Part shown: positions 1 to 7,886 of the stretch, piece after piece
How the letters are laid out: each line of letters begins with the position of its first letter
Position numbering within the stretch: the stretch's first letter is position 1
DNA from: UBA6163 sp041753075
Lineage (GTDB): Bacteria > Planctomycetota > Planctomycetia > Pirellulales > Pirellulaceae
Assembly: GCA_041753075.1 (NCBI GenBank)
Contig: JBGSVE010000007.1
Span: 24,373-88,372 of the forward strand
Reading direction: 5' to 3'
Length of the DNA: 64,000 nucleotides
Made by a program: the position numbers and the translations under genes
Notes under the pieces: model-generated
The model's database searches: none
What the model saw: the letters and a program-made list of their open reading frames with translations, nothing else
Told to the model about the DNA's origin: nothing

Positions 1-2064
1 CAGGCGCAGGCGTTCGTTGAACAAGGTGTCGCGCAACTTCATGGCTTTTGGTATTTCGAGGCGGAACGTTCTTTTCGACAAGCAGCGGCGATTGAACCTG
101 AGTTGGCAATTGCCTACTGGGGCTGCGCGATGGCCAACATCGAAAACTCCAAACGCGCGATCGGGTTTATTGGCGAGGCGAAGAAACGCTGCGGCGCGCC
201 GACGACCGGCCGCGAGAAATTGTATATCGAAGCTCTGGATCGATATTCAACCGCCCGCGACAAGGCGCAGGAGTCAACCGACGACAAGAAAAAAGAAGCC
301 CAGCAACAGGCGCATCAACGTTACATCGCGGACCTCGAAAAAATCATTGACGACTTCCCCAACGACAACGAAGCGAAAGCGTTCTTGGTCTTACAACTGT
401 GGCTCGCCGATCAAGATGGCTTGAAGATGCCCAGTCGCTATGCCGTCAGCGCCTTGCTCGATGGCATCTTCGCATCACAACCGCTGCACCCGGCGCATCA
501 TTATCGAATCCACCTGTGGGATAAACAACGTCCCAAGAACGCCCTTGATTCGGCTGCCAAGTCCGGTCCCGCCATGCCCGGTGTCGCTCACATGTGGCAC
601 ATGCCCGGCCATACCTACTCAAAGTTGTTCCGCTACGACGACGCCGCCTGGCAACAGGAAGCCGCAGCGCGTGTCGATCATGCCTTCATGATCGACACCC
701 GGCTGATTCCTGACCAGATTCATAACTTCGCCCACAACCATGAGTGGATGATCCGCAATTGGCTCAACCTGGGACGAGTGCAAGACGCGATCCGACATTC
801 CAAGTACTTAATCAGCCTGCCACAACACCCAAAATACAATACCCATAAGAAAGGTAGTTTTCATTTTGGACGTGAGCGATTGCTGCAAACCCTGACATCG
901 TTTTCCTTATGGCCACAATTGATCGAAGAGGCGTCTGGGCCGTTTCTGTCAACGATCGACAATGAAGCAGCTAACCAAGAACGCAATGCTTGGTTGGCGG
1001 TGGCCTACGTTATGGAAGCAAACAGGGCGGAAGGTCAGAGCCGTCTGCGGGCGTTGCGTCGGAAGAAAATCGAATGCGAAACTCGGTTGCTCGATGCCGA
1101 GGAGCAATTGGCCACGGGAGATACCGATAAAACATTGACCGACTCGATTAAGGAGTCAAAGCAGCAGATCAAGCATTTTCAATCACAATTGGCGCGCGTC
1201 CAGGCTGCGGCTGCGACCATGCGTGGTGACAAAGAATCGTTGGCACGAACCGCCAAGACCGCAAAACTCGATTCCGTCATGCTGGCCCAGTGGCAAGTCA
1301 TTGCAAAAGATTTGGAGGGCGCGCAGAAAACAGCCGAATTGGCGGTCAAAGCAAAACGCGGCGAGGTGTTGCCGCTGGCTGTCTTGATCGACATTTTATG
1401 GCGACAAGACAAGCATGACGAAGCGTTGAAACGCTTTAGCGAACTGCGAAAAATCGCCCACGTCGCGGATCTCGACACGCCCGTGCTGACTCGCTTAGCC
1501 GCGGTCGCCGGAGCTGCCAAAGTGAGCGGGGATTGGCGAATTGCCAAGAAGATGTCCAGCGACGTTGGCGAGCGACCGGATTGGAAGGCGCTCGGGCCAG
1601 AGTTTTGGCATGCCGGTGCCGCCCCTACGTTTGACGTCGAAGCCACCGACGGCAGCATTTTCACGAGTAATGACTTGGGTAGCAAACCGCGTTTGGTGTT
1701 TTTCTATCTCGGCTTTGGTTGCCTGCACTGCATCGAGCAATTGAAAGCATTTTCACCATTGGTTGAGCAGTTTCGCGCACTTGGCATTGAGGCAATCGCG
1801 ATCAGCAACGAGGATCTGAAAACATTAAAATTGGGCATCGAAAATTTTCCCGACCCGATCCCAATTCCCTTATATGCCGACTCGCAACAAGCCGCCTTCA
1901 AAGCGTTTCGCTGTTGGGATGATTTTGAAGCCGCGCCGCTGCATGGAACTTATTTATTAGATGCTCAAGGCCAAATTCGCTGGCAAGACATCGGCCCCGA
2001 GCCATTCAACGATGCAAAGTTCTTGCTAACTGAAGCCGAACGTTTATTAGCGCTGCCCGATTGA
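1..2064 (+). CDS. TPR protein with C-terminal redoxin (AhpC/TSA-like) domain, 5' end missing
   Basis: The reading frame is open from the first base, so the gene begins upstream of the window; 687 codons remain. The first part is alpha-helical and repeat-like, with a segment at about 30-45 (AAAIEPELAIAYWGCAMA) typical of TPR proteins. A lysine/glutamate-rich coiled-coil-like stretch lies near 340-400. The last ~170 residues form a thioredoxin-fold domain: a hydrophobic strand (RLVFFYLGFG) followed by a CLHC pair, which matches the CxxC position of redoxins, and then helix and strand motifs of the AhpC/TSA family. Planctomycetes have many TPR-redoxin proteins of unknown substrate. A role in thiol-based reduction is inferred; no partner is visible here. 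Confidence 0.75.
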   Translation, partial: QAQAFVEQGVAQLHGFWYFEAERSFRQAAAIEPELAIAYWGCAMANIENSKRAIGFIGEAKKRCGAPTTGREKLYIEALDRYSTARDKAQESTDDKKKEAQQQAHQRYIADLEKIIDDFPNDNEAKAFLVLQLWLADQDGLKMPSRYAVSALLDGIFASQPLHPAHHYRIHLWDKQRPKNALDSAAKSGPAMPGVAHMWHMPGHTYSKLFRYDDAAWQQEAAARVDHAFMIDTRLIPDQIHNFAHNHEWMIRNWLNLGRVQDAIRHSKYLISLPQHPKYNTHKKGSFHFGRERLLQTLTSFSLWPQLIEEASGPFLSTIDNEAANQERNAWLAVAYVMEANRAEGQSRLRALRRKKIECETRLLDAEEQLATGDTDKTLTDSIKESKQQIKHFQSQLARVQAAAATMRGDKESLARTAKTAKLDSVMLAQWQVIAKDLEGAQKTAELAVKAKRGEVLPLAVLIDILWRQDKHDEALKRFSELRKIAHVADLDTPVLTRLAAVAGAAKVSGDWRIAKKMSSDVGERPDWKALGPEFWHAGAAPTFDVEATDGSIFTSNDLGSKPRLVFFYLGFGCLHCIEQLKAFSPLVEQFRALGIEAIAISNEDLKTLKLGIENFPDPIPIPLYADSQQAAFKAFRCWDDFEAAPLHGTYLLDAQGQIRWQDIGPEPFNDAKFLLTEAERLLALPD

Positions 2065-2218
2065 TTACGGCTGGGAACTTCATTTGGTGCAATCCATCTT
2101 CCGATTGCGCCTTCCGAGCAGAAAGTGTACGGCATCGAACAAAGTTATCTTGCCTGATCGATGTGAACAAAGGTTCGGCAATAGCTGACTTAGTCGCCTA
2201 AGCAGTGCGAAAGGCGAA

Positions 2219-3655
2219 CTATGGCAATTCGATGGGCTCGGCCATTTCGCTGTCTAGCGCCAACCAGGCGTGAACCAATTCACGCAGCTTCGTCGGTTGG
2301 TCAGCGGCCAGGTTATTGGTCTCCGAAATGTCGGCGGCTAGGTGATAGAGTTCGAATGGTTCCTTTGCGCTGGGCCGAACAATTTTCCAATCGCCTTGGC
2401 GAAGCGCGGTCTTGCCGCCTTGCATTCGCCAGTAGACGCGGTCATGCATCGCGCCGAGTCGTTTGCCGCTTAAGAACGGCATCACATTGACACCATCGAG
2501 CGCTACGTCGGATTCGAGGCCGGCCATGTCGAGCGCCGTTGCCGCAACGTCGAGACTCAGCACGACACGCGGCTCGGCAACATCGGCTGGCAATGTGCCT
2601 GGCATCGACCAAATCATTGGCACGCGAATTCCGCCTTCGTATAAATCACCCTTGCCGCCGCGAAGTGGTGCATTGCTGCTGGTCAATTCTTTAGTCGGAC
2701 CGCCGTTGTCGCTAACAAACACGATCAACGTGTTTTCGATAAGACCACGCTCTTGCAGCGCAGCGGTGATTGCCGCGACGCCACGATCCAGTGCAATCAA
2801 CATCGCGGCGAAAATCTTGCGTTGTGGATCATTGATTCCATATACTTGGTCGACGTCGGATTTCCGTGCCTGCATTGGGCTGTGGACGGCGTTGTAGGAA
2901 ACGACAAGTGCCAGCGGCGAAGCGTGGTCTTGGTGAATGTACTCGACGGCGTTGTGTGTAATCGCATCGGTTAAATAATCACGTTCTTTGATCGATTTGT
3001 CGCCGCGAACAAGCGGATTTTCGTCGTCGTAGGCTGGTTCGTCATTGCCGGTGTAATTGCCACGAAACAAATCGCCGGATCGCACCATCTCACCCGCCGA
3101 GACCGATTTACTCCTGAGCATGGTGTAAACGTTTTCATACGGCGGCCCCGGAACGTAATAGTGGCCCTCGTGCAAAAAACCATAAAATGAATCAAAACCT
3201 CGCGCCAACGGTTGCTTCGCTTCCGAGGCACCAAGATGCCATTTGCCGATCAATGCCGTGCGGTAACCACTGTGCTTCAATTCGGAGATGAACGTGGTCT
3301 CGGTAACCGGTAGGCCGGCGGCCGCCAGCAGGTTGCGTTTGCCCGTTGGATTCATGTCATAGCCGAAGCGAGATTGAAAACGCCCCGTCAAGATTCCAGC
3401 TCGACTGGGGCTGCAATACGACGACGTGACGTAGCCCGCGGTACAGCGAACACCGCTCTTGGCCAATGCGTCGATACCGGGCGTGGGAATTTGTTGGTTG
3501 CCTTGCATCCCGGTTTCGCCGTAGCCAAGATCATCGGCAATTATCAAGACAATGTTTGGTCGGTCGCTTGAGTCGGCCTTGAGTAACGATAAACTAAAGG
3601 CTTGAGCGAAGAGTGTTGCCAGCGCCGCAGTGGCGAGCGGAGTTGATTTGATCAT
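2219..3655 (-). CDS. Secreted sulfatase (arylsulfatase-type, formylglycine-dependent)
   Basis: 478 residues. An N-terminal hydrophobic segment (residues 1-27) looks like a signal peptide, so the enzyme is probably periplasmic or exported. The metal-binding IADDLGYG motif is at 39-46. The sulfatase signature CSPSR starts at residue 81, whose cysteine would be converted to formylglycine by a separate maturase. GKWHLG and a later SDNGGP motif complete the active-site set, so the enzyme appears intact and of usual length. The start codon overlaps the end of the AraC-type regulator by 4 bp, so the two are probably co-transcribed. Proximity to L-rhamnose isomerase suggests action on a sulfated rhamnose-containing polysaccharide; this substrate is inferred from context only. 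Confidence 0.92.
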   Translation of the reverse strand: MIKSTPLATAALATLFAQAFSLSLLKADSSDRPNIVLIIADDLGYGETGMQGNQQIPTPGIDALAKSGVRCTAGYVTSSYCSPSRAGILTGRFQSRFGYDMNPTGKRNLLAAAGLPVTETTFISELKHSGYRTALIGKWHLGASEAKQPLARGFDSFYGFLHEGHYYVPGPPYENVYTMLRSKSVSAGEMVRSGDLFRGNYTGNDEPAYDDENPLVRGDKSIKERDYLTDAITHNAVEYIHQDHASPLALVVSYNAVHSPMQARKSDVDQVYGINDPQRKIFAAMLIALDRGVAAITAALQERGLIENTLIVFVSDNGGPTKELTSSNAPLRGGKGDLYEGGIRVPMIWSMPGTLPADVAEPRVVLSLDVAATALDMAGLESDVALDGVNVMPFLSGKRLGAMHDRVYWRMQGGKTALRQGDWKIVRPSAKEPFELYHLAADISETNNLAADQPTKLRELVHAWLALDSEMAEPIELP

Positions 3656-4596
3656 TGCGATTCCCAGGCAGATGGACTCAGATTGCTGTTACGATAATCT
3701 CTTGGTGATGTTCCGGTCAAAGCACGGAATTGTCGGCTGAAGTAGTTGCTGTCCGTAAAGCCAACGGCCATGGCAATCGCCGTGACGCTGCTGTCGCTTT
3801 GTGCGAGTAATTTACACGCTTGACGAATTCGTAATCGAATTAAATAAGCGATCGGCGGACAACCCATTGTCGACTCGAATGTTCGCAGGAAATTTCGCCG
3901 CGACATGCCAGAGATTTCGACCAGCTCGTCCAGCGAAACGGGGTCCGCGTAGTGCCGTTCAATCAGCGAGATCGCCTCCGCAATCCGCAACAGTGACTTG
4001 CTTCGTGGATTGCGCGATTGGCTGTAGCAGCGAGAAAGAAAAGTGACCAACTGCAATAGTGTTGTTGTCGCCATCACGCCAAACCCGGGGCCACGGTCGG
4101 TGAGCTCCAAACTAAGCTGATCCACCAAACTAATCGCCTGCACCAATTCGGGCGGTGACAATTGCAAACGGCTATCGAACCCGTGGCGTTTTCGCCAAGC
4201 AGGTTCGAGTGTGAACAACGCGTGATATCCGGGAAGCGACGGCAAATCACTCAGCGTCATCGGCAACTCGGATGCGTCGAACAAGACGTTGATCAGCCGC
4301 AGTTGATCCATATTCAAATAGTCGTGCGGTCGCGTTGGCCCGATCACAAACGTGTCGCCTGTCGCCAGTACGTAGGAATCCTCGCCGGTGATGTGCTCGC
4401 CTTTGCCACCCGTGATGATCACGATCTCCGAGAACTCGTGGGAGTGCAGCCCAAAAGGCTTTTGGGGATCACGCCGCTCCACAACGATCGGAAAACCATC
4501 CTCGTGAAACCAGTCCTGCTTCTTCAGCACCTGCATAGCGAATCGTTGCCCATAATGTAGAATCGGCTGCCGGTAGGAAGCGGAAAGGTTGTGCAT
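3652..4596 (-). CDS. AraC-family transcriptional regulator, probable rhamnose regulator
   Basis: 314 residues from the ATG at 4596; a GTG sits directly before it. The N-terminal ~150 residues are a cupin-like sensor (HSHEFSEIVIITGG, then LATGDTFVIGPTRPHDY), as in RhaS/RhaR. The C-terminal ~100 residues hold two helix-turn-helix units, with ISGMSRRNFLRTFESTMG and the family signature ending in FTDSNYFSRQFRALTGTSPRDYR. It is divergent from rhaA across a ~140 bp gap and overlaps the downstream sulfatase gene by 4 bp. This layout suggests a sugar-responsive activator of both units. Rhamnose as the effector is inferred from the neighbour. Confidence 0.88.
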   Translation of the reverse strand: MHNLSASYRQPILHYGQRFAMQVLKKQDWFHEDGFPIVVERRDPQKPFGLHSHEFSEIVIITGGKGEHITGEDSYVLATGDTFVIGPTRPHDYLNMDQLRLINVLFDASELPMTLSDLPSLPGYHALFTLEPAWRKRHGFDSRLQLSPPELVQAISLVDQLSLELTDRGPGFGVMATTTLLQLVTFLSRCYSQSRNPRSKSLLRIAEAISLIERHYADPVSLDELVEISGMSRRNFLRTFESTMGCPPIAYLIRLRIRQACKLLAQSDSSVTAIAMAVGFTDSNYFSRQFRALTGTSPRDYRNSNLSPSAWESQ

Positions 4597-4635
4597 CACG
4601 TTATCGGGTTCGACCTAAAGACCGACCGCAGGCTG

Positions 4636-4647
4636 GCACTATTGTGC
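4636..4647. promoter_or_regulatory. Short inverted repeat in the regulator/rhaA divergent promoter region
   Basis: GCAC and GTGC half-sites are separated by four bases in the ~140 bp gap between the divergent AraC-type gene and rhaA. It is a candidate operator by position only. AraC proteins often bind longer direct repeats, and no consensus for this regulator is known to me. Confidence 0.2.
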
Positions 4648-4736
4648 TGGTACGTGTCGCAATCGTCAAGGTTTCCGAGACCCCGGCGGCTTAACGTATT
4701 GTCACGTCTCTCTCACTCGCCCCAGGACATCGCGGC

Positions 4737-6023
4737 ATGACGAATTCGGCAAACCTTCAAAAAGCTTTTGAGCTTTCGGTTGAACAATATGAATCACTTG
4801 GTGTGAACGTTTCACAAGCTCTGAACAAGCTGCGCGAAGTTTCGATTTCGGTCCAATGTTGGCAAGGCGACGACGTCGCTGGCTTTGAAGGGAACAAAGA
4901 CGCACTGGGTAACGGGCTTGCGGTGACAGGCAATTATCCTGGCCGAGCACGCACGCCCGATGAGCTGCGCAGTGACTTGGAACTCGCCTATTCGCTGATC
5001 CCAGGGAAGCAGCGTTTGAATTTGCATGCGCTGTACGGTGAATTCGATGGCCCCGTTGATCGTGATGCGATCGGCGTCGAACACTTTCAAGGTTGGATAG
5101 ATTGGGGTCGTGGTCAAGGTGTGAAACTGGATTTCAACCCCAGTTATTTCTCGCACGAAAAAGCGAGCGACGGATTCACGTTAACGCACGCCGATTCTGG
5201 CATCCGTCAATTTTGGATCGATCATGGAATCGCTTGCCGCAAGATTGCCGCTGCGATCGGCGCGGCTCAAGGCAATCCTTGTATCAACAACTTCTGGGTA
5301 CCCGACGGATCGAAAGACACGCCGGCCAGCCGAAAGGATCCTCGCCAGCGGCTTGCCGAATCGCTTGATGAGATCTTTAACGAAGAACTTTCGCCCAGTC
5401 ACACGCTTGATGCGGTGGAGTGCAAACTGTTTGGCATCGGCAGCGAAAGTTATGTCGTTGGGTCGCATGAGTTTTATATGGGCTATGCGATTTCCAGAAA
5501 CAAAATGCTGTGCCTTGATGCTGGACACTTTCATCCAACCGAGATGATTTCGGACAAGATTTCTGCGGTGCTGATGTATGTGCCGGAGTTGCTGTTGCAC
5601 GTCAGTCGTGGAGTGCGCTGGGACAGCGACCATGTCGTGACTTACACGGACGAATTGCAAGCGATCATGCAAGAGATTGTTCGTGGCGATTATCTCAATC
5701 GCGTTCATATTGGACTCGATTTCTTTGACGCCAGTATCAATCGTGTTGCAGCTTGGGCCATCGGAACTCGCAACGCGTTGAAGGCAGTTCTTGCGGCGTT
5801 GTTGGAACCAACCGAAACGCTGCGACAACTTGAGCGTGATGGTGATTACACGGCGCGGTTGGCTTTGATGGAAGAACAAAAGTCGATGCCGTTGGGCGCG
5901 GTTTGGAATCATTATTGCCAAACGTCCGGCGTTCCCGTCGGAGCCCAGTGGCTGGAGAAGGTGCGTGACTATGAGAGGAATGTTCAATCTTTGCGCCACA
6001 ACGAATTGGGTGCGGTGATTTAA
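4737..6023 (+). CDS. rhaA: L-rhamnose isomerase
   Basis: 428 residues, close to the usual RhaA length. The enzyme interconverts L-rhamnose and L-rhamnulose in the cytoplasm, using divalent metal. Family-typical stretches are visible: VSISVQCWQGDDVAGFE near the N-terminus, LNLHALYGEFDG, LDFNPSYFSHEKASDGFTL with its conserved histidine, NNFWVPDGSKD, and LCLDAGHFHPTE with metal-ligand aspartate and histidines. It is divergent from the AraC-type regulator and followed by a permease gene in the same direction. A palindromic repeat lies in the 125 bp gap to the permease. Rhamnulokinase is not in the window, so the pathway must be completed elsewhere. Confidence 0.96.
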   Translation: MTNSANLQKAFELSVEQYESLGVNVSQALNKLREVSISVQCWQGDDVAGFEGNKDALGNGLAVTGNYPGRARTPDELRSDLELAYSLIPGKQRLNLHALYGEFDGPVDRDAIGVEHFQGWIDWGRGQGVKLDFNPSYFSHEKASDGFTLTHADSGIRQFWIDHGIACRKIAAAIGAAQGNPCINNFWVPDGSKDTPASRKDPRQRLAESLDEIFNEELSPSHTLDAVECKLFGIGSESYVVGSHEFYMGYAISRNKMLCLDAGHFHPTEMISDKISAVLMYVPELLLHVSRGVRWDSDHVVTYTDELQAIMQEIVRGDYLNRVHIGLDFFDASINRVAAWAIGTRNALKAVLAALLEPTETLRQLERDGDYTARLALMEEQKSMPLGAVWNHYCQTSGVPVGAQWLEKVRDYERNVQSLRHNELGAVI

Positions 6024-6028
6024 TTTGC

Positions 6029-6092
6029 GAGCGGACGGGCGCTAGCCGCCGGTTTCGATCGGCAAATACCAGGGGCTAGCGCCCGCCCGCTC
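6029..6092. repeat. Palindromic intergenic repeat, copy A
   Basis: Two 24-base arms (6029-6052 and 6069-6092) are inverted copies with 21 of 24 positions matching, around a 16-base loop. The core GGCGCTAGCC is shared with copies at 15168-15235 and 40234-40297. The transcript would form a strong hairpin just after the rhaA stop codon and before the permease gene, which could stabilise or attenuate the message. There is no T-run, so it is not a classical terminator. Confidence 0.75.
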
Positions 6093-6148
6093 ACTAAACC
6101 TTCGTGCTGTTCAGCTAATCAAACTTTTAACAATCGGAACCTACTTTC

Positions 6149-7597
6149 ATGAGTGAAGACAACTCAAATTCAGGCGGAGAATTTGAACGCGAACCCGTTC
6201 CCGATTCGGCGTTGCTGGGAGCGGGCAAGTTCTGGGGCATGTATGCCGGCGAACACGCCGCAGGCACCGAGTTCATGATCGGCCCTTTGTTTTTGGCCGC
6301 AGGAGCGAGTTTGCAAAACTTGATCCTAGGCTTGCTGCTGGGCAACTTCCTGGCAGTTTTGACTTGGCGTTTTCTTGTCGTCCCGATCGCGATGGTAAAA
6401 CGGTTGACACTGTATTACCAACTTGAGCGCATTGCCGGTGGTTCGCTGGTCAAGTTCTACAACTTGGTCAACGGTCTGCTATTTTGTTTTCTTGCCGGAG
6501 CAATGGTCACCGTGTCCGCGTCGGCAGTCGGCGTACCGTTCGGCATAGCGTTCGATGTGCCTGAGGCAATGTTTGGACTCAGCAATCTATCGTTCACCGC
6601 CTTGGTCGCGATCGTCGGCGTGTTGATCGCCGTGATTGCAGCGGGCGGATATGAGCGTGTTGCTCGAATTGCGAATATCGCGGCACCATGGATGATTGCC
6701 GTGTTTGCCGCTTGTGGCATCGTATCGCTGGTGCAAATGGATGTAACGAGTATGGCCGCTTTCTCGGAAGGCAAGTTTTGGACTGACGCGATCGCATTTG
6801 TGCAAGAGAAGAATGGGCCACAGACTTTTGGCTTCTGGCAGATTGTTGTGTTCGCCTGGCTGTGCAACGGAGCGATGCACTTTGGGATGGCCGACTTGAC
6901 GATCTTTCGATTCGCTCGCAACAAAGCTTCGGGATGGGCACCTTCGATCGGCATGTTTCTGGGGCACTACATGGCCTGGATTGCCGCGGCCCTGCTGCTT
7001 GCCGCGCTGATCAAAATTCAGCCATCGCTCGCGCTCGGTTCCGATGGCAAGGTAACCGCGAATCCAGGGCTGCTCGCTTTCCAATCGCTCGGATGGACGG
7101 GCATCATTTGTGTTGTGATCGCCGGATGGACGACGGCGAATCCGACGATTTATCGCGCCGGTTTGGCCTTCCAGGGTGTGTTGCCAAACAGCTCTCGAAC
7201 CGCCATGACACTCGTCGCGGGCGCGGTGGCGACGATTGCCGGAGCGTTCCCGAATCTGTCGGCACAGTTGCTCGGTTTCGTCGGGACATACGGAACGATT
7301 CTCGGCCCGATGGGAGCCATCATCTTTGTCGACTTCTACTTGATGAGAAAGTTTGGCCTGCGAGATGAAGACGCGTTTCATCGGAGAACGAAAGTCAATA
7401 TCGCGGTGTTGATCGCCTGGCTCCTTCCGGTCGCCGTCGGACTCTATCTGATCATGGTGCCGACGATTTGGTTTCCTGAAAAGCTCTTCGCCGCTTACGC
7501 CGTGATTCCTTGTTGGGTTGCATGCGGAGTGCTCTACCTCGTGCTCAGCAAGTTCACTCAAAACAAAGTCACAGCAAACAAAGGAAACGTCGAATGA
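6149..7597 (+). CDS. NCS1-like membrane permease, candidate rhamnose transporter
   Basis: 482 residues with about twelve hydrophobic segments. The N-terminal region (LLGAGKFWGMYAGEHAAGTE, then IGPLFLAAG) and the central PWMIAVFAACG region resemble the purine-cytosine (NCS1) permease fold rather than the major facilitator fold. It follows rhaA in the same direction and overlaps the next small membrane gene by 4 bp (ATGA). Location argues for L-rhamnose or a related uptake substrate; family resemblance alone would suggest nucleobases. Substrate is therefore uncertain. The acidic, polar N-terminal tail should be cytoplasmic. Confidence 0.75.
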   Translation: MSEDNSNSGGEFEREPVPDSALLGAGKFWGMYAGEHAAGTEFMIGPLFLAAGASLQNLILGLLLGNFLAVLTWRFLVVPIAMVKRLTLYYQLERIAGGSLVKFYNLVNGLLFCFLAGAMVTVSASAVGVPFGIAFDVPEAMFGLSNLSFTALVAIVGVLIAVIAAGGYERVARIANIAAPWMIAVFAACGIVSLVQMDVTSMAAFSEGKFWTDAIAFVQEKNGPQTFGFWQIVVFAWLCNGAMHFGMADLTIFRFARNKASGWAPSIGMFLGHYMAWIAAALLLAALIKIQPSLALGSDGKVTANPGLLAFQSLGWTGIICVVIAGWTTANPTIYRAGLAFQGVLPNSSRTAMTLVAGAVATIAGAFPNLSAQLLGFVGTYGTILGPMGAIIFVDFYLMRKFGLRDEDAFHRRTKVNIAVLIAWLLPVAVGLYLIMVPTIWFPEKLFAAYAVIPCWVACGVLYLVLSKFTQNKVTANKGNVE

Positions 7598-7791
7598 ATA
7601 CGTCTGCAAAAATTGTTTCCCTGATCGCCCTCAGTGCAGTCATCATTCCGTGTCTTCTGTTCTTCATCGGCATGATTGGACTGGATGCTGTGAAATGGGC
7701 GGCGCTGGCTGGCACGATCGGTTGGTTCGTCGCAACGCCGATCTGGATGAGCCGCGAACTGCCAAAGGATGCAGCGGAAGTGGAGATTTAG
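7594..7791 (+). CDS. Small two-helix membrane protein coupled to the permease
   Basis: 65 residues with two hydrophobic segments (about 6-30 and 35-50) and an acidic tail. The start ATG overlaps the permease stop codon (ATGA), which implies translational coupling. I do not recognise the family. Small subunits translated with a larger transporter are common, so an accessory transporter subunit is a reasonable inference. Nothing else supports it. Confidence 0.7.
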   Translation: MNTSAKIVSLIALSAVIIPCLLFFIGMIGLDAVKWAALAGTIGWFVATPIWMSRELPKDAAEVEI

Positions 7792-7886
7792 GATGCACTG
7801 AACGCGTGGTCCGTCAAATCCCAATGGTTACGGGTCCAAAATTAGCAGATGGGCTGTTAGAATTTATCTGCAACGCAGCGTTAGAT

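Noticed and set aside
4634..4648. Sigma-54-like -24/-12 element before rhaA (TGGCAC then TGC)
   Set aside because: The GG to GC spacing is one base short and the -12 part does not fit; retained only as a short inverted repeat.
5181..5999. Minus-strand open frame (272 codons) antisense to rhaA
   Set aside because: rhaA is unambiguous and the antisense product has no family features.
6587..7609. Minus-strand open frame (340 codons) opposite the permease
   Set aside because: Arg/His/Asp-rich shadow of a membrane protein; the plus-strand gene has clear transmembrane pattern and operon context.
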